Positions 5,528 to 8,616 of a DNA stretch of 8,616 bases are shown here, in pieces. The stretch is from Myxococcales bacterium (lineage in GTDB: Bacteria > Myxococcota > Polyangia > Fen-1088). Position 1 is the first letter of the stretch, and each line of letters begins with the position of its first letter. The stretch spans positions 433 to 9,048 of the forward strand of contig PMBY01000474.1 in assembly GCA_003153875.1 (NCBI GenBank). The letters run 5' to 3'. Made by a program: the position numbers and the translations under genes. The notes beneath the pieces were generated by a model. The model did not search any database and was not told where the DNA came from. It saw only the letters and a program-made list of their open reading frames with translations.

Positions 5528-6577
5528 ATGCTTATTCGCGGCAAAGCGCCACTGCGCGTCAGCTTCTCGGGCGGCGGTTCCGATGTTTCGCCCTACTGTG
5601 ATGAATACGGCGGCTGCGTGCTGTCAACCACCATTGGCATGTACGCAATGGGCTCGCTTTCGATCCGCGACGACAAGCAGGTCAAGATCTTCTCAGTCGA
5701 TTACGACGAACTGGTCCACTACGAGCTGGGCCACGAGATCAACGAGGGTGACAAGCTCAGCTTTCTCTGTTCAGTGGTCAAACGACTGAACCCACCGCGC
5801 GGTCTCAACCTCTACTTGCATTGCGACGCCCCGCCCGGAACCGGACTGGGCTCGTCGGGAACCATTTCGGCCCTCATCGTGGGCCTCATCAACCATGCCT
5901 TTAACTTCATGCTCACGAAGTACGAAATGGCGCGCATTGCCTATCAAATCGAGCACGATGACCTGGGGCGGGCCGTGGGGCGACAGGACCACTATGCGGC
6001 GGTCTTCGGCGGCATGAATTTCATGGAATTTGGAAGCGGCGACCCGGTCGTGGTTCCCCTGCGGGTGGAGCCGTGGATTCTGGAAGAGCTCGGCTACCAC
6101 CTGCAGATGTTCTACACGCGCAAGAAGCGCGATTCGACCGATATCGTGGCTTCGCAGGTGAAGTTCTATGAAGAGAAGCGCCCCTCCACAATGGACGCCC
6201 TGGCTGAAATGAAGGCGCTGACCCGGAAGATGATGGGCTCGCTTCTGCAGGGCAAGCTGAAGGACTTCGGGCAGTTTCTGCACGAGGCCTGGCTACAAAA
6301 GCAGCGCATGAATCCGGGTACGGTGAATCCGTACCTGAGCGAGATCTACCAGGAGGCCCGCCGCAGCGGAGCGGTTGGCGGAAAATTGCTGGGCGCTGGC
6401 GGCGGCGGATTTTTCCTGTTCTTTACCCCCTTCACCAAGAAGGGGAAGGTGGCCGAGGCCCTGGTCAAGCTGGGCGCCCAGCCCACTCCTTTGGTTTTCG
6501 ACTTCAACGGGATGCAAACCTGGCAGGTTTCGGAGCAAGACCTGAGCGAGGAAGCCAGCGGGATCTTTTCCGGATGA
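5528..6577 (+). CDS. hddA: D-glycero-alpha-D-manno-heptose 7-phosphate 1-kinase
   Basis: GHMP-superfamily kinase, 349 aa, phosphorylating heptose 7-phosphate at C1 with ATP to give the alpha-1,7-bisphosphate in GDP-heptose synthesis. It starts with the strongly conserved HddA pattern RGKAPLRVSFSGGGSDVSPY (4-23) followed by EYGGCVLSTTI. Motif 2, the ATP phosphate loop, is PPGTGLGSSG at 102-111. GRQDHYAAVFGG (151-162) carries the probable catalytic D154, and motif 3 is GGKLLGAGGGGFFLFF (284-299). Length and motifs are full, with no sign of damage. Start ATG at 5528 has a GGGAGG Shine-Dalgarno at 5512-5517, inside the end of the glycosyltransferase gene. Its stop overlaps the hddC start by 4 bases (ATGA). 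Galactokinase and fucokinase relatives share the fold, but the neighbouring hddC, gmhA and gmhB make the heptose role much more likely. Confidence 0.92.
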   Translation: MLIRGKAPLRVSFSGGGSDVSPYCDEYGGCVLSTTIGMYAMGSLSIRDDKQVKIFSVDYDELVHYELGHEINEGDKLSFLCSVVKRLNPPRGLNLYLHCDAPPGTGLGSSGTISALIVGLINHAFNFMLTKYEMARIAYQIEHDDLGRAVGRQDHYAAVFGGMNFMEFGSGDPVVVPLRVEPWILEELGYHLQMFYTRKKRDSTDIVASQVKFYEEKRPSTMDALAEMKALTRKMMGSLLQGKLKDFGQFLHEAWLQKQRMNPGTVNPYLSEIYQEARRSGAVGGKLLGAGGGGFFLFFTPFTKKGKVAEALVKLGAQPTPLVFDFNGMQTWQVSEQDLSEEASGIFSG

Positions 6578-7335
6578 AGGCGGAGCGGTTGCACGAGCGT
6601 GCGTTGATTCTGGCCGGAGGCCTGGGAACCAGACTGCAGAACCTAATTCCCGATCGCCCGAAAGTGCTGGCCCCCATCGCGGGCACGCCGTTTCTCGACA
6701 TTCTGGTCAGGCACCTGGCCGACTGTGGAATTGGCCGTTTGGTTCTGCTCTTGGGATCGCGGCACGAACAGGTCGAGGATCACGTAAGGGCCTGCCAGCG
6801 GAACGCAACCTGGCCTTCGCATGTGGAGGTCGTATTCTCCATCGAGCCGGCGCCTCTGGGCACAGGCGGGGCGGTCAAGTGGGCTGAACGATTTTGTGAC
6901 AAGACGTTCTTCCTGCTCAACGGGGACACCTACTTCGATTTTGATGCAAAGACTCTGCTGCAACGACACCGGACCGCCGGAACCATCGTCACATTGTCCG
7001 CGGCCACTGTCAGCGATGCAGGCCGCTACGGAAGTCTGGATGTGACGCCCGACGGGCGAGTCGCAAGATTCCGCGAGAAGGACGCTTGCGGTGGCGCTGG
7101 GCTGATCAATGCCGGGGTCTATGTAATGGAGCCAGGCGTGCTGGCCCACATTATCGCGGGCCGGCCGGTGTCTCTGGAATCGGAGGTGTTTCCTGCTCTC
7201 CTGGCAGGGGGGCAGGGGATGGCCGTTTCCGCACAAGATGGTTCTTTCTTCGACATTGGTACGCCGTCGAGCTATCAGGAGTTCGTCGAATTCTGCCAGG
7301 GCCGTCGCCTTTCGCCTCCGGACGGGGGAAAGTGA
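6574..7335 (+). CDS. hddC: D-glycero-alpha-D-manno-heptose 1-phosphate guanylyltransferase
   Basis: Nucleotidyltransferase, 253 aa, joining heptose 1-phosphate and GTP to make GDP-D-glycero-alpha-D-manno-heptose, the activated donor. The Rossmann-like pyrophosphorylase fold is evident. The nucleotide loop LAGGLGTRL is at 13-21, followed by the conserved PDRPKVLAPI (26-35, K30). GTGGAV lies at 96-101, metal-binding D118 in LLNGDTYFDFD (114-124), and NAGVYVMEP at 179-187. The SLESEVFPALL segment (200-210) and FFDIGTPSSYQEF (225-237, second metal ligand D227) complete the set. Translationally coupled to hddA through an ATGA overlap and followed by gmhA after 3 bases. GDP rather than CDP or dTDP specificity is inferred from operon context, since the fold alone does not decide the base. 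Confidence 0.88.
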   Translation: MKAERLHERALILAGGLGTRLQNLIPDRPKVLAPIAGTPFLDILVRHLADCGIGRLVLLLGSRHEQVEDHVRACQRNATWPSHVEVVFSIEPAPLGTGGAVKWAERFCDKTFFLLNGDTYFDFDAKTLLQRHRTAGTIVTLSAATVSDAGRYGSLDVTPDGRVARFREKDACGGAGLINAGVYVMEPGVLAHIIAGRPVSLESEVFPALLAGGQGMAVSAQDGSFFDIGTPSSYQEFVEFCQGRRLSPPDGGK

Positions 7336-7338
7336 GTC

Positions 7339-7929
7339 ATGGGAAACTTTGAGAAACTGCTCGAAGATTCTGTCGCCGCCAGCGTGGAGCTGAAACAGCG
7401 GATGGTTGCGCTGTTGACTGCGCCCATCCGGTGCGCCGCGGACCTGTTGGTGCAGGCCTATGCACAGGGGAACAAGGCGATCTTCTTCGGCAATGGCGGC
7501 AGTGCCGCGGACGCCCAGCACCTGGCAGCGGAGATGGAGTGCCGCTTCGGGTTCGAGCGTCCGCCTCTGCCGGCTTTGGCCCTGCACGCGAACACCTCGA
7601 CGTTGACGGCCATCGCGAATGACTACCAGTATGAGATGGTGTTTGCGCGCCTGCTGCGCGCGCACGCGCGGCCAGGCGATGTGGCGGTGGCTCTGACCAC
7701 CAGTGGGACTTCGAAGAACGTTCTGGCTGCTGCCCGCATCAAGGCAGAACTGGGGATCAAGTTGATTGCCCTGACAGGAGAAAACGGCAGGGCCCTGGCG
7801 CCCTTCGCCGATTGCGTGATTGCCGTTCCATCGTCGGCAACCCCGCGCATTCAAGAAGCCCACATCACCATCGGGCACGTCTTGTGCGAATGGGTGGAGA
7901 GGAGCATTTTTCGGTCGGAGGCTGGCTAG
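7339..7929 (+). CDS. gmhA: Sedoheptulose 7-phosphate isomerase (phosphoheptose isomerase)
   Basis: SIS-domain isomerase, 196 aa, converting D-sedoheptulose 7-phosphate into D-glycero-D-manno-heptopyranose 7-phosphate, the first committed step for both ADP- and GDP-heptose. The phosphate-binding loop is FFGNGGSAADAQHLAAEM (49-66) and the second SIS loop is LTTSGTSKNVL (119-129). Residues H61, E65, Q172 and H180 lie where GmhA enzymes place their zinc ligands and catalytic acid/base (E65 and H180 even match E. coli numbering). The length is typical (E. coli 192 aa). A GGGGGAAAG stretch ending about 10 bases before the ATG can serve as Shine-Dalgarno. The gene sits 3 bases after hddC and 1 base before gmhB. 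A tetrameric cytoplasmic enzyme is expected from the family. Confidence 0.95.
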   Translation: MGNFEKLLEDSVAASVELKQRMVALLTAPIRCAADLLVQAYAQGNKAIFFGNGGSAADAQHLAAEMECRFGFERPPLPALALHANTSTLTAIANDYQYEMVFARLLRAHARPGDVAVALTTSGTSKNVLAAARIKAELGIKLIALTGENGRALAPFADCVIAVPSSATPRIQEAHITIGHVLCEWVERSIFRSEAG

Positions 7930-7933
7930 ATTG
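7917..7933 (+). promoter_or_regulatory. Shine-Dalgarno and TTG start deciding the gmhB N-terminus
   Basis: GGAGG at 7917-7921 lies 9 bases before TTG at 7931-7933 and overlaps the last codons of gmhA (stop 7927-7929). The arrangement supports a TTG start with reinitiation by ribosomes leaving gmhA. Confidence 0.7.
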
Positions 7934-8494
7934 CGTCCAGGACTCCTGCTCGACCGGGACGGCGTGATCAACGAGGAGAGCCACTATCTTCACGACCCAA
8001 AGGATCTGGTCATGATCCCCGGCGCGGACAAAGCCATTGCCGCAATCAACCAATGCCATATCCCAGTGGCGGTTGTGAGCAATCAAGCCGGGATCGGACG
8101 GGGTCTGTACGGCGTCGAGGCCTACCATGCCGTCAACCGCGCCATTGCCGACCACCTCGCACGGGTGGGCGCACGCATTGACGCCTGGTACTTCTGTCCC
8201 CACGCACCCCAGGACGCGTGTCTGTGCCGGAAGCCGCTGCCGGGAATGCTGATCCAGGCTGCCGAGGATCTGGGGTTCGATCTGTGCAATACGATTCTGG
8301 TCGGGGACAAAGAGAGCGACTTGGCAGCCGCACGGGCGGCGGGCTGCCGTGCGGCCTTGGTGCGCACAGGATACGGGCAGCGGGTTGAAAAGGATCTGCT
8401 TGCCGAGGGCAAGACTGGCTTGTTCGACTGCTGTTGCGATTCGCTTTTGGCCACGCTTCCCTTCTTGAAAGCAGCGCTGACGATGCAGCAGTGA
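7931..8494 (+). CDS. gmhB: D-glycero-D-manno-heptose 1,7-bisphosphate 7-phosphatase
   Basis: HAD-superfamily histidinol-phosphatase-type enzyme that removes the C7 phosphate from heptose 1,7-bisphosphate so HddC can activate C1. I choose TTG at 7931 as start, giving 187 aa (E. coli 191). It puts DRDGVIN at residues 8-14 as in characterised GmhB, and it has a GGAGG Shine-Dalgarno at 7917-7921. It begins one base after the gmhA stop. The longer in-frame ATG at 7820 would lie deep inside gmhA and add non-homologous sequence. Motif I is D8-x-D10, motif II VVSNQAGIGRG (48-58, S50), and motif III K101 in RKPLPGM. Motif IV is VGDKESD (124-130). A zinc loop of C89-x-H91...C97-x-C99 (CPHAPQDACLC) is intact and of the short type. 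A Cys triplet CCC at 167-169 is unusual. Alpha-anomer specificity is inferred from the operon. Confidence 0.92.
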   Translation: MRPGLLLDRDGVINEESHYLHDPKDLVMIPGADKAIAAINQCHIPVAVVSNQAGIGRGLYGVEAYHAVNRAIADHLARVGARIDAWYFCPHAPQDACLCRKPLPGMLIQAAEDLGFDLCNTILVGDKESDLAAARAAGCRAALVRTGYGQRVEKDLLAEGKTGLFDCCCDSLLATLPFLKAALTMQQ

Positions 8495-8527
8495 CGGAAT
8501 CAGAATAAAGAAGGGCCAACGCGCGGT

Positions 8528-8616
8528 ATGCTTGCCCTGATGTCCGAGGGTGACGAGAACCCCAGCCAGCCCAGCCAGCTCCGCGATGCGGAGATCGCGC
8601 CTGCGCGCAAGCCCCT
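8528..8616 (+). CDS. Start of an unidentified gene, cut by the right edge
   Basis: A frame opens at ATG 8528 (MLALMSEGDENPSQPSQLRD...) and has no stop to the window end, 29 complete codons. A second in-frame ATG at 8540 could be the true start (MSEGDENPSQ). AAGAAGGG at 8507-8514 is a possible Shine-Dalgarno but is about 13 bases from the first ATG. The visible part is polar, proline/serine/glutamine-rich and probably disordered, so no family can be named. It follows gmhB by 33 bases with no terminator between, so it could be the next gene of the same glycan operon. Confidence 0.4.
   Translation, partial: MLALMSEGDENPSQPSQLRDAEIAPARKP

Noticed and set aside
6643..7971. 442-codon open frame on the minus strand opposite hddC and gmhA
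   Set aside because: It spans two well-supported genes, has no recognisable motif and no Shine-Dalgarno, and is a typical high-GC antisense shadow.
8570..8592. CCAGCCAGCCCAGCCAGC tandem-like repeat near the right edge
   Set aside because: Within a reading frame it encodes a Ser-Gln-Pro-rich segment; it is too short to call a repeat element.
1..8616. Defence system, CRISPR array, transposon, integron, tRNA or rRNA
   Set aside because: Every frame with motifs belongs to envelope or sugar metabolism genes; I saw no regular direct repeats, transposase motifs or cloverleaf-forming sequence.

Overview
The window is GC-rich, gene-dense Gram-negative-type DNA. Three things fit a deltaproteobacterial or myxobacterial genome (Myxococcota or a relative): an SP21-like small heat-shock protein start, a zinc-ribbon/one-membrane-helix protein of a style common in that group, and the codon bias. 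This assignment is inference; no rRNA, tRNA or taxonomic marker is present. I see no mobile element, CRISPR array, integrase or attachment site.

Layout. Positions 1-119 (minus) hold the start of an Hsp20/alpha-crystallin gene that leaves the window on the left, with a good Shine-Dalgarno and a candidate promoter at 149-176. Diverging from it, 253-810 (plus) encodes a HAD phosphatase of the beta-phosphoglucomutase/YqaB type. A strong stem-loop at 819-839 separates it from a convergent three-gene minus-strand block. Read in transcription order, that block is an exported metallo-beta-lactamase-fold hydrolase (4092-3316), a PDZ/S41 carboxy-terminal processing protease (3274-1964) and a zinc-ribbon, single-membrane-helix protein with six further cysteines (1919-846). 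The gaps are only 41 and 44 bases, so this is probably an operon whose products act at or outside the inner membrane.

A 280-base divergent intergenic region (4093-4372) follows. It carries a 9-bp inverted repeat whose right arm overlaps a perfect TTGACA, plus smaller repeats. From 4373 to 8494 on the plus strand lies a tightly packed five-gene operon: glycosyltransferase, hddA, hddC, gmhA, gmhB. Gaps are 3, -4, 3 and 1 bases. The last four genes together encode the whole route from sedoheptulose 7-phosphate to GDP-D-glycero-alpha-D-manno-heptose. Biochemical order is GmhA (isomerase), HddA (C1 kinase), GmhB (C7 phosphatase), HddC (guanylyltransferase). The first gene supplies a GT4-type transferase that could place this or another sugar on a surface polysaccharide, O-antigen or glycoprotein. 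A new reading frame opens at 8528 and runs off the right edge.

I did not find a clearly undescribed system. The best candidates for a second look are the uncharacterised zinc-ribbon protein coupled to a processing protease, the architecture of the 4093-4372 control region, and the self-contained GDP-heptose cassette with a linked but divergent glycosyltransferase.
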